A DNA stretch of 64,000 bases, taken from JAAFJM01 sp964529175. Lineage in GTDB: Bacteria > Bacteroidota > Bacteroidia > UKL13-3. The stretch lies in the NCBI GenBank assembly GCA_964529175.1, contig CAZGVO010000002.1:248001-312000 (forward strand). Direction: 5' to 3'. The notes under the pieces are model-generated. The model was not told the DNA's origin and made no database searches. It worked only from the letters and a program-made list of their open reading frames with translations. This document shows positions 41,591 through 51,071 of the stretch, in pieces. A program made the translations under genes and the position numbers. Position 1 is the first letter of the stretch, and the number at the start of each line of letters is the position of its first letter.

Positions 41591-42268
41591 TTAATTATTT
41601 GATTCTTTAGCTGCATCTTTACGCATTTGTTCATTGGCAGTAATTAAAAACTCAACTCTTCTGTTTTGTGCACGTGTATCTTCATCATCGTTGCTATAAT
41701 TAGGAGCTGTTTCGCCATAACCTTTGGTACTTATCCGGTAACTGCTAATACCATTTGTTTGTAAAAAATTAGCTACCGAAGCTGCACGTTTTTTTGATAA
41801 TTTCATGTTGTAAGCATCTGAACCCGAATTGTCGGTATGTCCTTGAATTTCAATATTGGTTTCGGGGTATTTGGCTAAAATACTGATAAGTTTATTTAGG
41901 TTTTGAGCAGAACCATTGTTTAGGTTAGCTTGGTTTATGTCAAATAAAATTTTGTCGGTAAATTCTACCACAATGCCTTCGCCTACTCGGTAAACTTTAG
42001 CTCCAGGAACTGTTTTCTTAATATCTTCGGCTTGTTTATCCATTTTATTGCCAATTATTGCACCAGTAGCTCCTCCAACTGTAGCACCAATTAAAGCGCC
42101 CAAAGCTGTATTGCCCGATGCTCTTCCAATTACAGCACCAATAACGGCTCCTCCACCTGTGCCAATTAATGCACCTTTTTTTGTTTTATTCAATGCACAG
42201 CTCGAAATCAATATGCTTAAAGCCATTAGTGTTATAAAACAGCCCGTTATTATGTTACTTTTTTTCAT
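41591..42268 (-). CDS. OmpA-family lipoprotein with glycine zipper
   Basis: A lipobox at SSCALNK (Cys24). Then a glycine-rich zipper of about 45 residues (GALIGTGGGAVIGAVIGRAS and further), then an OmpA/MotB domain (IDINQANLNNGSAQ-like region, IEIQGHTDNSGSDAYN, LSKKRAASVANFL, YGETAPNYSN, RAQNRRVEFLI). OmpA domains bind peptidoglycan, so the protein anchors the outer membrane to the wall. The zipper may insert into or associate with membrane. Length is 225 residues. First gene of a two-gene operon. Confidence 0.9.
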   Translation of the reverse strand: MKKSNIITGCFITLMALSILISSCALNKTKKGALIGTGGGAVIGAVIGRASGNTALGALIGATVGGATGAIIGNKMDKQAEDIKKTVPGAKVYRVGEGIVVEFTDKILFDINQANLNNGSAQNLNKLISILAKYPETNIEIQGHTDNSGSDAYNMKLSKKRAASVANFLQTNGISSYRISTKGYGETAPNYSNDDEDTRAQNRRVEFLITANEQMRKDAAKESNN

Positions 42269-42449
42269 GTAGTTGGTTGGTATTAATTAAGCTGCAAACC
42301 TATTTAGCCAAAACTTAAAAAAATTACACTTGAAACTTTAAATGTTACATAATTACTTGCTCTTGCCATTCGAAATTTGCTTTTAAATTGATGCGGGTCA
42401 TAAATAAAAAGGGTGCTTAATTGAAACTTGCAAACTTTATTTATAAATA

Positions 42450-44216
42450 ATGAGTACCAAAAATTTCAACGCACATAGTTTTCATATTCCGGTTATGGGT
42501 ATTGGGTTTACCATCGATTCGCCTATAAAAGTGGCAGCTTATGGCATTTCATCCACACTTTCATTGGTTGATGATGTTTTGATGGAAAAATTGCGCGCAT
42601 TTTATTCTGAAAAATTGAATTTGCCTTTTGAGGCCATTACCAATAAAGTAGAAGACTCAAGGGCTAAACGCATTACGGCTTATTTAAATATGGTTGATCA
42701 AATTGTGAAACAAAAGTTTGAACAATTGAAACAATCGGTAGCCGAAAAAGGTGGCGAGTTTGAAAAATACATCAATATGTTGCCCGATTATACCGAAATA
42801 AAAAAGCAATTCAACAGTTTTATTGATAATAATAAAACCATTGACGACCTTAAAAATTGGGCCAATACACATTTACAAATGGGCAGCATTGATGTAAATA
42901 TTATGACCAAATTAGACAAGGAAAATAAGTTTAACAACGAAAAACTTCCTGTAATTTATAACGATGCCCATGCAGCTTTGCGTGGTTTTGCTAACAGTAA
43001 TTTACATTCTTCTATTGTGCTTTCGGCAGGTATGAACCCTAGACTTTATGCCTATTTTGAGCAATTAGACAACTTTTTCCCTGACCAAAATGGCAATTTA
43101 GAAAAAAAGGTAATTTTAAAAATTAGTGATTACCGTTCTGCCCTAATTCAAGGAAAATTTTTAGCTAAAAAAGGCATTTGGATTTCGGAGTATAGGGTTG
43201 AATCGGGTTTAAATTGTGGTGGACATGCTTTTGGAAGTGATGCTTCGTTAATGGGGCCTATTTTAGAAGAGTTTAAACAAAATAAACAAGAGTTAATTAA
43301 TGTTATTCACCAAGTGTATATAGCTGCTTTGGCCGAAAAAAATAGGTTTATACCTGCTGAACCTTTGCCTGTTAAATTTACTGCTCAAGGTGGAGTTGGC
43401 ACAGCAGAAGAACATCAGTTTTTATTAGAAAAATACGAGTTAGATTCAATTGGCTGGGGAACGCCATTTTTATTGGTTCCAGAAGCCACCACTGTAGATA
43501 ACGAAACACTAGATTTGCTTTGCAAGGCCAAAGAAACTGATTTGTATTTAAGCAGTATTTCGCCATTAGGAGTTCCATTTAACTCGTTAAAAGGCAATAC
43601 CAAAGATGCTGAAAGATTAGAATGGATAGCTAAAGGAAGGCCGGGAAGCAGTTGCCCGCGCGAGTTTGCTAAACTTAATAACGATTTTACCGAAGAAGTA
43701 ATTTGTACTGCATCGCGCCAATATCAAAACTTAAAGTTACAAGCATTACAAGCGCAAAATTTACCAACAAAAGAATTAGAAGCGGCCAACGATTTAGCCA
43801 TGCAAAAAACTTGTTTATGCGTGGGTTTAGGCACTTCGGCTTTATTGGTAAATGGTTTGAGTACTCGCTCCGAAGGCCCTGGAGTAGCAGTTTGCCCAGG
43901 TCCAAATATGGCTTATTATTCTAAAGTTGTTTCGCTACAAACCATGTGTAACCACATTTATGGTAAAGAAAATTTGGTAGATAATCCTAACAGACCTCAT
44001 GTGTTTTTAAAAGAATTGGAACTAAATTTAGATTATTACCACAACCAACTTAAAAGCTATTTGGCCAAACCTACCGATGCCATAAAAAAACAGCTCAATA
44101 ACATGGCAAAAAACTTAGAAAGCGGTATTCATTATTACATGGAATTATTCCATAATCAGCCTAATGTTATCAATCAATTAGCTACTTATAAAATAACAAC
44201 TTTAACAAATGGATAA
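42450..44216 (+). CDS. Large conserved-looking protein of unknown function, possibly TIM-barrel flavoprotein-like
   Basis: A 588-residue soluble protein without signal peptide. The start MSTKNFNAHSFHIPVMGIGF reads like an enzyme N-terminus. Later phrases (GLNCGGHAFGSDASLMGPIL, FTAQGGVGTAEEHQFLLEKY, DSIGWGTPFLLVPEATTVDN, CTASRQYQNLK, KTCLCVGLGTSALLVNGLST, VCPGPNMAYYSKVVSLQTMC) show many conserved-looking Cys and Gly positions. The layout recalls a glutamate-synthase or nitronate-monooxygenase type barrel, but I cannot confirm this. Possibly metal or Fe-S binding. Its last codons overlap a 30-residue ORF. Confidence 0.7.
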   Translation: MSTKNFNAHSFHIPVMGIGFTIDSPIKVAAYGISSTLSLVDDVLMEKLRAFYSEKLNLPFEAITNKVEDSRAKRITAYLNMVDQIVKQKFEQLKQSVAEKGGEFEKYINMLPDYTEIKKQFNSFIDNNKTIDDLKNWANTHLQMGSIDVNIMTKLDKENKFNNEKLPVIYNDAHAALRGFANSNLHSSIVLSAGMNPRLYAYFEQLDNFFPDQNGNLEKKVILKISDYRSALIQGKFLAKKGIWISEYRVESGLNCGGHAFGSDASLMGPILEEFKQNKQELINVIHQVYIAALAEKNRFIPAEPLPVKFTAQGGVGTAEEHQFLLEKYELDSIGWGTPFLLVPEATTVDNETLDLLCKAKETDLYLSSISPLGVPFNSLKGNTKDAERLEWIAKGRPGSSCPREFAKLNNDFTEEVICTASRQYQNLKLQALQAQNLPTKELEAANDLAMQKTCLCVGLGTSALLVNGLSTRSEGPGVAVCPGPNMAYYSKVVSLQTMCNHIYGKENLVDNPNRPHVFLKELELNLDYYHNQLKSYLAKPTDAIKKQLNNMAKNLESGIHYYMELFHNQPNVINQLATYKITTLTNG

Positions 44217-44301
44217 GATAATTTTTGGAATTGTATTACTGCATTTGGTAGCAGGTTTTGGTTGGGTTATTTATAAAATGGAGTTTAAAAACAAAAAATA
44301 A
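44209..44301 (+). CDS. Putative 30-residue membrane peptide coupled to neighbours
   Basis: The ATG at 44209 overlaps the last codons of the large gene; the stop (TAA at 44299-44301) overlaps the ATG of the next gene by one base. The translation is MDKIIFGIVLLHLVAGFGWV and then IYKMEFKNKK: one hydrophobic helix with a basic C-terminal tail, the pattern of a small inner-membrane protein. Chain overlap on both sides strongly suggests translation. No homologue is known to me. Confidence 0.55.
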   Translation: MDKIIFGIVLLHLVAGFGWVIYKMEFKNKK

Positions 44302-44756
44302 TGCAAACACATACCGAAACACTTTTAGCGCTATGGATAGAGGCTAGAACAAGATTTACCAATCAATTAACCAATTTAACTGAAGCCGATTTGCATAAAA
44401 GATTACCGCCTTCGCCAAATTCAGTTGGGTTTTTAATAAGGCATATTGGTGATGTAGAATTGCTTTTTGCTAAAAATGTATTTGGCGATAGCAGCATAAA
44501 GGTGTCGGCTAAAACAGTAATTGCGCAAAAGGATACTGGCGAATGGACTCATTTAGAAGAGCTATTAAGTTATGTAGCACATTCATTTTCGGCATTAGAA
44601 ACCATTGTTAAAACCCAAACTGATGCTGATTGGAATAGCATAATTACCACTAAAGAGTTTGGGACCAAAACTAAAGCCGAAGCCTTTGGTAGAATTGTAT
44701 CGCATACTGCTTACCACGCAGGTCAAACGGCTATTTTGGTTAAGTATGGAACATAA
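44301..44756 (+). CDS. DinB-family protein
   Basis: A 151-residue four-helix protein. Seen: the phrase GFLIRHIGDVELLFAKNVFG with an early metal-type His, and the C-terminal GRIVSHTAYHAGQTAILVKY with the HxxxH metal pair. Putative metal-dependent hydrolase or transferase. The start overlaps the stop of the small membrane peptide by one base, so the three genes 42450, 44209 and 44301 form one transcript. A terminator follows. Confidence 0.85.
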   Translation: MQTHTETLLALWIEARTRFTNQLTNLTEADLHKRLPPSPNSVGFLIRHIGDVELLFAKNVFGDSSIKVSAKTVIAQKDTGEWTHLEELLSYVAHSFSALETIVKTQTDADWNSIITTKEFGTKTKAEAFGRIVSHTAYHAGQTAILVKYGT

Positions 44757-44846
44757 TTTCTAATTGCTTTTTATGGTTTTTATATTTGTTAGTTTTTGCA
44801 AAATAATAAACCCTATAAATAGAGTAACGTAGTTTAAAAACAAAAT

Positions 44847-44874
44847 AAAAAAAGCCTCGTTGGAGGCTTTTTTT
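44847..44874 (+). terminator. Terminator after the DinB gene
   Basis: GCCTC (44854-44858), loop GTTG, GAGGC (44863-44867), with seven A before and seven T after. About 90 bases after the stop of the DinB gene. Confidence 0.85.
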
Positions 44875-44993
44875 ATAAAATACTACAAATTGATGCAAAC
44901 CAATACAATAGGTGTAAAACATTTGTGCAAAGCCCTTGAAATAATCGCTAAATTTAGTAGTATTGTTTTTTAATAATTGCAACAAATAGCCTA

Positions 44994-46622
44994 ATGATAA
45001 AAAAGATTTCGTTTGTATTGGCCATTTGCGTTTGGTTAGTAAACGCTCATGCGCAAGTATTGCCTTTAATTCCTCAGCCCAATAAAGTGGAGCTTCAAAA
45101 AGGTAGTTTTACCATCAATAAAAACACCATTATTTTTGCCGAAAAAAAATCGAATGAAGCGGCTTATTTACAGCAATATATTTTTGAAAATTATGGTTTG
45201 AAACTTAAGGTTACCCATAAAATTAAGTACGAAACAAATTTAATTACACTTTGGCGTTCATTAGCAGTTACTCAAGCCGATTCTAATTTAGAAGCTTATA
45301 AGTTAAATATTTCTAACAAAAATATAGTTATTAATTCAACAGGTAATGCAGGCTTTTTTTATGCCATTCAAACATTAATTCAGTTATTACCAATTGATAG
45401 GAATGCTGCTTTAACTGTTCCATCTTTAATTATCAACGATGTTCCTCGTTACCAATGGCGTGGCATGCATTTAGATTGTAGCCGACATTTTTTTACCAAA
45501 CAAGAAGTTAAAAAGTACATTGATTATTTAGCCATGTATAAGCTAAATGTATTTCATTGGCATTTGGTTGATGACCAAGGTTGGCGCATAGAAATAAAAA
45601 AGTATCCATTATTAACCCAAATTGGCAGTAAACGCAGTGCTACTTTAATTGGTAAACCCACTTTTGATGTCAATGGCAATCCATCGCCTAACGATAAGTA
45701 TGATAGTACTTTATACCAAGGTTTTTATACCCAAAATGATGTAAAAGAAATTGTGGCTTATGCAAAAAAACGCCATATTACCGTAGTGCCCGAAATAGAA
45801 ATGCCAGGCCATTCATTGGCTGCTTTGGCTGCTTATCCTCAATTTGCTTGTAATCCTGGTCCATTTCAAACTTTTAGCCGTTGGGGCGTTTCCGATGATG
45901 TTTATTGCGCTGGAAACGATGAAACATTTACTTTTTTAGAAAATATTTTAACTGAAGTAATGCAGTTATTTCCTAGTAAATACATTCATATTGGTGGCGA
46001 TGAATGTGTAAAAACCAAATGGAAAGCTTGCCCTAAATGCCAAAAACGCAAAGCCGATGAACATTTGGAAGATGAAGAAGCATTGCAAAGCTATTTTATT
46101 ACTAGAATTGAGAAAATGGTGAATGCAAATGGACGCCAAATTATTGGTTGGGACGAAATTTTAGAAGGAGGACTTGCGCCAAATGCTGCTGTTATGAGTT
46201 GGCGTGGAATTAATGGAGGCATTGCCGCTGCTAAACAAAAACATTTTGTGGTAATGAGTCCCGGTCGTCCTTGTTATTTCGACCATTACCAAAGTCGTGC
46301 TAAAGATAAAGAACCTGTAGCTATTGGTGGTTTTAATCCGCTAGATTCAGTTTATAATTACAACCCAACACCCGATTCGTTAAATGCTGATGAGCAAAAA
46401 TACATTATGGGTGCTCAAGCCAATGTTTGGACAGAATATATTACCACATTTTCACACGTTGAATACATGTCGTTACCACGAATGAGTGCGCTTTCGGAGG
46501 TTTTGTGGACCAATACCGAAAATAAAAATTACCAAAGTTTTATGGATAGATTAAAGCTTCATTCAGCCATTTTAGATAGAATGAAAGCCAATTATGCCAA
46601 ACACTTTAACACTACCAATTAA
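44994..46622 (+). CDS. Glycoside hydrolase family 20 beta-N-acetylhexosaminidase
   Basis: Removes terminal GlcNAc or GalNAc from glycans. A signal peptide (VNAHAQ) sends it to the periplasm. After an N-terminal GH20b domain, the catalytic barrel has YRWRGMHLDCSRHF-like phrases, FHWHLVDDQGWRIEIKKYP, and the catalytic Asp336-Glu337 pair in HIGGDECVKTKW. The 542-residue length is standard. It is the first gene of the four-gene operon; the next ATG overlaps its stop by one base. Confidence 0.95.
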   Translation: MIKKISFVLAICVWLVNAHAQVLPLIPQPNKVELQKGSFTINKNTIIFAEKKSNEAAYLQQYIFENYGLKLKVTHKIKYETNLITLWRSLAVTQADSNLEAYKLNISNKNIVINSTGNAGFFYAIQTLIQLLPIDRNAALTVPSLIINDVPRYQWRGMHLDCSRHFFTKQEVKKYIDYLAMYKLNVFHWHLVDDQGWRIEIKKYPLLTQIGSKRSATLIGKPTFDVNGNPSPNDKYDSTLYQGFYTQNDVKEIVAYAKKRHITVVPEIEMPGHSLAALAAYPQFACNPGPFQTFSRWGVSDDVYCAGNDETFTFLENILTEVMQLFPSKYIHIGGDECVKTKWKACPKCQKRKADEHLEDEEALQSYFITRIEKMVNANGRQIIGWDEILEGGLAPNAAVMSWRGINGGIAAAKQKHFVVMSPGRPCYFDHYQSRAKDKEPVAIGGFNPLDSVYNYNPTPDSLNADEQKYIMGAQANVWTEYITTFSHVEYMSLPRMSALSEVLWTNTENKNYQSFMDRLKLHSAILDRMKANYAKHFNTTN

Positions 46623-47608
46623 TGACAGATAGAAGAAAATTTTTAAAAACATCGGCTTTAGCTTCAGCTGCATTATTGGTTAATGCTTGTAGCACTGATA
46701 AACCCAAGGCCAATACCAAAGTAAACAAACCCATCGTACTTTCTACTTGGCGTTTTGGAATTGAAGCTAACCAAGCTGCTTGGGCTATTTTAAGTAAAAA
46801 TGGAAAAGCTTTAGATGCAGTAGAAGCAGGTGTTATGGTTCCCGAAGGCGATCCAAAAGAACGTAGTGTTGGTTATGGTGGCAGACCTGATAGAGATGGT
46901 CGTATTACTTTAGATGCTTGCATCATGGATGAACTTTCAAATATTGGTTCGGTAGCAGGTTTGGAGTTTATAAAACATCCAATTTCGGTAGCTAGGGCTG
47001 TTATGGAAAAAACACCTCATGTAATGTTAGTGGGCGATGGTGCACTTCAATTTGCACTTTCACAAGGTTTTAAAAAAGAAAACCTGATGGTGGAAGAATC
47101 AGAAAAAGAATGGAAAGAGTGGCTTAAAAAATCTGAATATAAACCCATTGCAAATATTGAAAACCACGATACCATTGGCATGATTGCTTTAGATAGTCAT
47201 GGAAATCTTTCAGGTGCTTGTACCACAAGTGGCATGGCTTTTAAAATGCATGGCCGTGTGGGCGATTCGCCAATAATTGGTGCAGGTTTATATGTAGATA
47301 ATGAAGTTGGTGCTGCCACAGCCACAGGTCATGGCGAGGAAGTAATCAGAATTGCTGGTTGCCATTTGGTGGTAGAATTAATGCGCCAAGGAAAAACACC
47401 TCAACAAGCTTGCGAAGAAGCTGTGGCTAGGGTTGTTAAATTAATGGATTTACGTAAAAAGAATTTAAAAGATATTCAAGTAGGTTTTATAGCACTGAAT
47501 AAAAATGGCGAAACTGGCTCGTATTGCGTGCAAAGTGGATTTAACTATGCCGTTTACGATGCCTCTGGAAACCGATTGATTGATGCAGGTTATCATATAA
47601 AAGTTTAA
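46622..47608 (+). CDS. N4-(beta-N-acetylglucosaminyl)-L-asparaginase (glycosylasparaginase)
   Basis: Cleaves the GlcNAc-Asn bond left at the end of N-glycoprotein breakdown. The N-terminal nucleophile is Thr184 in ENHDTIGMIALD, exposed by autoproteolysis, and the family phrase GACTTSGMAFKMHGRVGDSP follows. The leader starts MTDRRKFLKTSALASAALLV, a twin-arginine-like motif plus lipobox (NACST), so Tat export and lipidation are likely. Length is 328 residues. It overlaps the hexosaminidase stop by one base and lies 10 bases before cutC. Confidence 0.93.
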   Translation: MTDRRKFLKTSALASAALLVNACSTDKPKANTKVNKPIVLSTWRFGIEANQAAWAILSKNGKALDAVEAGVMVPEGDPKERSVGYGGRPDRDGRITLDACIMDELSNIGSVAGLEFIKHPISVARAVMEKTPHVMLVGDGALQFALSQGFKKENLMVEESEKEWKEWLKKSEYKPIANIENHDTIGMIALDSHGNLSGACTTSGMAFKMHGRVGDSPIIGAGLYVDNEVGAATATGHGEEVIRIAGCHLVVELMRQGKTPQQACEEAVARVVKLMDLRKKNLKDIQVGFIALNKNGETGSYCVQSGFNYAVYDASGNRLIDAGYHIKV

Positions 47609-47618
47609 AAATTATAAT

Positions 47619-48287
47619 ATGGACAGAAAACTGGAAATAGCTTGTTTTAACGCTGAGTCGGCTTTGGTGGCCCAGCAAGCAGGCGCTGATAGAATTGAGT
47701 TTTGTGCCAATATGGAAGTAGGTGGCATTACTCCTTCGTTGAGCGATTTTTTGACTATTAAATCAAAAACAAATATTCCAGTTTATGTAATGATAAGGCC
47801 TCGTGGGGGTGATTTTATTTACTCTAATGCACATTTTGAGCAAATGCGCAACAGCATTATTCAGTTTAAAAATGCAGGTGCAAATGGTTTTGTATTTGGA
47901 ATTTTAACTGCAAATGGCGAGGTTGACATTAATAGGAACAAACAATTAATTCAGTTAGCCGATGCAGTTCCTTGCACGTTTCATAAAGCTTTTGATGCTG
48001 TTTTAAATCCTATTGATGCTTTGCAACAATTAATAACAATTGGTTTTAAAAATGTGCTTACATCGGGTCAGCAACCCACTGCCATGCAAGGTGTTGATTT
48101 ATTAAAACAACTAGCCAATAATGCTAATAATCAAATAAATATAATGATAGGAGGCAGTGTTCGTTCCAATAATATTGCAGAACTAAAGCAAGAAATTCCT
48201 TCTAAATGGTTTCATTCATCAGCTATTTTGCAAGGAAGTGCTGCCGATTTTGATGAAGTAAAAAATTTAAAAGCAAAACTAGTTTGA
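47619..48287 (+). CDS. cutC: CutC-family protein
   Basis: A 222-residue TIM-barrel protein. Seen: MDRKLEIACFNAESALVAQQ, GADRIEFCANMEVGGITPS, YVMIRPRGGDF, GFVFGILTANGEVD and FHKAFDAVLNP. CutC was named for copper homeostasis, but its true role is unclear. Its place inside a glycan-breakdown operon supports the idea that at least some family members act in sugar metabolism. Its stop overlaps the start of the beta-mannosidase. Confidence 0.9.
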   Translation: MDRKLEIACFNAESALVAQQAGADRIEFCANMEVGGITPSLSDFLTIKSKTNIPVYVMIRPRGGDFIYSNAHFEQMRNSIIQFKNAGANGFVFGILTANGEVDINRNKQLIQLADAVPCTFHKAFDAVLNPIDALQQLITIGFKNVLTSGQQPTAMQGVDLLKQLANNANNQINIMIGGSVRSNNIAELKQEIPSKWFHSSAILQGSAADFDEVKNLKAKLV

Positions 48288-50803
48288 AAAAAAATTTACT
48301 ACTACTTTTTACTTATATCTTATTGCCTTTACTAGCCTTTAATCAATCATTTGAAAAGAATTTAAGTAAAGAAAAATGGCAATTTAAAAATGTCAAAGAA
48401 ACGGAGTGGTTAAAAGCCAAAGTTCCTGGAACTGTTCATACCGATTTACTCCAATTAAAGAAAATTCCTGATCCATATTTAGCCAATAACGAAAGCCTTT
48501 TACAATATTTAGAAAACGAAAATTGGGATTATAAAACTAATTTTATAATTACTAAGGCAGAACTAGATAACGAACACATTGATTTACAGTTTGATGGACT
48601 TGATACTTATGCCAAGGTTTTTGTAAACGATTCGCTGGTTTTGGAAGCAAATAACATGTTTAGAACTTGGATTATTGATATAAAAAAAGGATTACATGTA
48701 GGCAAAAATACCATTTATATTCAGTTTGAATCTGCTGTAAATAAGGCAAAATTGGAGGTTGCTAAATTACCTTACACCTTACCTGGCGATGAAAAAGTTT
48801 TTGTTCGTAAAGCCCAATATCAGTTTGGTTGGGATTGGGGGCCACGCTTTGTTACTTGCGGTATTTGGAAAGATGTAAAGTTAAAATTTTGGAACCAAGC
48901 TAAAATCAATCATGTGCAGTTTATTCAAAAAAGTTTAACCAATACCAAAGCGCTTGTGGAGTTTAAATTGCAAATTAACAGCTCGTTAGATGATATGTTT
49001 CAAATAAAAGTTCTGGATAACAATGCTGTTAAAGTTTTTGATATGAATGTTAATTTACAAAGTGGTTCAAATTCCATAAAATTAGCAATTGAAATAAAAG
49101 ACCCCAAACTTTGGTGGACACATAATTTAGGAGAACAAAATTTATATAATTATGCTTTTAGATTAACAAATTCAAAGCGATTTGTGGATTCAACTAGTGT
49201 TACTTTTGGCTTACGAACCATTGAGTTAATGCAAGAAAAAGACAGTGTTGGCAAGTCGTTTTATTTTAAACTAAATGGTGTGCCAATTTTTACCAAAGGT
49301 GCTAATTATATTCCTGAAGACAATTTTTTACCTCGTGTAAATTTAGCCAAAACCAAAGAGTTAATTAAAAATGCCAAAGCAGCTAATATCAATATGTTGC
49401 GAGTGTGGGGTGGAGGAACTTATGCTAGCAACGATTTTTATAAATTATGTAATCAAAATGGAATTTTGGTTTGGCAAGATTTTATGTTTGCTTGTGCCAT
49501 GTATCCTGCTAATAATGAGTTTTTATCAAATGTAAGTGCCGAAATAAATGATCAAATTGTAAGATTACGAAATAACCCAAGTTTGGCCATTTGGTGTGGC
49601 AATAACGAAATAGATGAAGGTTGGAAAAACTGGGGTTGGCAAAAGCAATTTAATTATTCTACTGCCGATTCAACTAAAATTGCGCAGCAGTATAAAACCT
49701 TATTCGAAATTGTAATTAAAAATGCGGTGTATCACTTAGATAATTCGCGTTCTTATTGGCCTAGTTCCCCAAGTATTGGCTGGGGGCGAAAAGAAAGTTT
49801 AACCCAAGGCGATGCTCATTATTGGGGTGTTTGGTGGGGAATGGAACCGTTTAAAATGTACCAAAATAAAGTTGGGAGATTTATGAGCGAGTATGGTTTT
49901 CAAGGCATGCCATCAGTTCAAACTTTTAAAAATATGGGTGCGTTGCAATTAAAAGAGGGGAAAAATGTGTTGGATTCAGCTATTTTAAAAACGCATCAAA
50001 AGCACCCAACTGGCTATAAAACCATTCAAACTTACATGGAGCGCGATTATTTGGTTCCAAAAACTTTCGAAAACTATGTGTACGTGTCTCAATTATTGCA
50101 AGCCGAAGGTATGAAAACAGCCATTGAAGCACATAGAAGAGCTATGCCATACTGTATGGGCAGTTTATATTGGCAGTTAAACGATTGTTGGCCTGTTACC
50201 TCTTGGAGTTCTGTTGATTATAATGGAGATTGGAAAGCTTTACATTATCAAGTAAAGCAATCATTTAGCGATGTGTTGATTTCATTCCAAGATAAAGGCG
50301 ATTCTGTTTTGGTTTATATTGTATCTGATAAACTTATGCCTATAAAAGGTACTTTGCAAGTAAAACTAATTGATTTTCAGGGTAAAGTGCATTTTATTGA
50401 AAACGAGGAGATTGTAATAAAACCTAACACCAGCGCTATTTATTATTATTTTAGTAAAGCCAATTTAAAAACCAATATTAATTTAAAAAATGTGGTGCTT
50501 CAAGCTTCTTTTACCAATAAAAACAACAATTTTAGTGCCTTACATTACTTTAATAGTCCAAAGAATTTAAATATTCAAAATCCTAATATCCGCATAAAAT
50601 ATATTGGCAATAATCAAATTGAAATTACTACCGATGTATTGGCTAAAAATGTGTTTTTAAGTTTCAAAAATGAGCAAATTAAACTTGATAATAACTACTT
50701 TGATTTATTACCTAACGAAAAGAAAATCATTCAAATATCGAACAATTTTAAAACACCTGATTTATTAGATATCAGCGTAAAAACTTTATTTGATGCCAAA
50801 TAA
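48284..50803 (+). CDS. Glycoside hydrolase family 2 beta-mannosidase
   Basis: Releases beta-linked mannose, as in the N-glycan core. The TTG start overlaps the cutC stop, and a signal peptide follows. Sugar-binding and immunoglobulin-like domains are followed by the barrel with the acid/base Glu442 in WCGNNEIDEGW and the nucleophile Glu536 in RFMSEYGFQGMPS; the typical GGGTYASNDFYKLCNQNGIL is also present. Length is 839 residues. The stop (50801-50803) is nine bases from the left end of the transposon. Confidence 0.95.
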   Translation: MKKNLLLLFTYILLPLLAFNQSFEKNLSKEKWQFKNVKETEWLKAKVPGTVHTDLLQLKKIPDPYLANNESLLQYLENENWDYKTNFIITKAELDNEHIDLQFDGLDTYAKVFVNDSLVLEANNMFRTWIIDIKKGLHVGKNTIYIQFESAVNKAKLEVAKLPYTLPGDEKVFVRKAQYQFGWDWGPRFVTCGIWKDVKLKFWNQAKINHVQFIQKSLTNTKALVEFKLQINSSLDDMFQIKVLDNNAVKVFDMNVNLQSGSNSIKLAIEIKDPKLWWTHNLGEQNLYNYAFRLTNSKRFVDSTSVTFGLRTIELMQEKDSVGKSFYFKLNGVPIFTKGANYIPEDNFLPRVNLAKTKELIKNAKAANINMLRVWGGGTYASNDFYKLCNQNGILVWQDFMFACAMYPANNEFLSNVSAEINDQIVRLRNNPSLAIWCGNNEIDEGWKNWGWQKQFNYSTADSTKIAQQYKTLFEIVIKNAVYHLDNSRSYWPSSPSIGWGRKESLTQGDAHYWGVWWGMEPFKMYQNKVGRFMSEYGFQGMPSVQTFKNMGALQLKEGKNVLDSAILKTHQKHPTGYKTIQTYMERDYLVPKTFENYVYVSQLLQAEGMKTAIEAHRRAMPYCMGSLYWQLNDCWPVTSWSSVDYNGDWKALHYQVKQSFSDVLISFQDKGDSVLVYIVSDKLMPIKGTLQVKLIDFQGKVHFIENEEIVIKPNTSAIYYYFSKANLKTNINLKNVVLQASFTNKNNNFSALHYFNSPKNLNIQNPNIRIKYIGNNQIEITTDVLAKNVFLSFKNEQIKLDNNYFDLLPNEKKIIQISNNFKTPDLLDISVKTLFDAK

Positions 50804-50804
50804 A

Positions 50805-50812
50805 TAAGTTAA
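50805..50812. repeat. Target-site duplication, left copy (TAAGTTAA)
   Basis: TAAGTTAA, repeated exactly at 55342-55349 on the other side of the element. Eight bases is the length typical of IS1595-family insertions. Confidence 0.8.
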
Positions 50813-50814
50813 TA

Positions 50815-50838
50815 TGACTATCGGAATATAGGAAAGTA
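50815..50838. repeat. Left terminal inverted repeat
   Basis: Begins TGACTATCGGAATATAGGAA and continues four bases further; identical, in inverse orientation, to 55316-55339. The two bases outside it (TA versus AC in the other copy) differ. Confidence 0.9.
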
Positions 50839-50894
50839 TAAATAAAATTCAAATCTATCAATTTATTAAGTCAAAATAATAATATATATGTTAT

Positions 50895-51071
50895 ATGAAA
50901 CGAATAATGTATAAAATAATTGATTGTATTGATTATTTAAAAAGCGGTAGAAATGTTTTAACAAATAAAGAAATATCTAACAAACTAGAACTTTTAGAAA
51001 AAAGAATAGAAGCTATAGAAGCTGAATTTACAGTTAGTGAAGGATTTCTTGACGAACTATTTATTATTTGA
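50895..51071 (+). CDS. Small hypothetical protein at left end of transposon, 58 residues
   Basis: Reads MKRIMYKIIDCIDYLKSGRN at the start, then a coiled-coil-like helix (NKLELLEKRIEAIEAEF) and an acidic tail ending LDELFII. Its stop lies 15 bases inside the convergent next gene. No signal peptide. It starts 82 bases inside the left end and is oriented inward. Role unknown; it may have a link to the transposon. Moderate confidence because of short length. Confidence 0.5.
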   Translation: MKRIMYKIIDCIDYLKSGRNVLTNKEISNKLELLEKRIEAIEAEFTVSEGFLDELFII

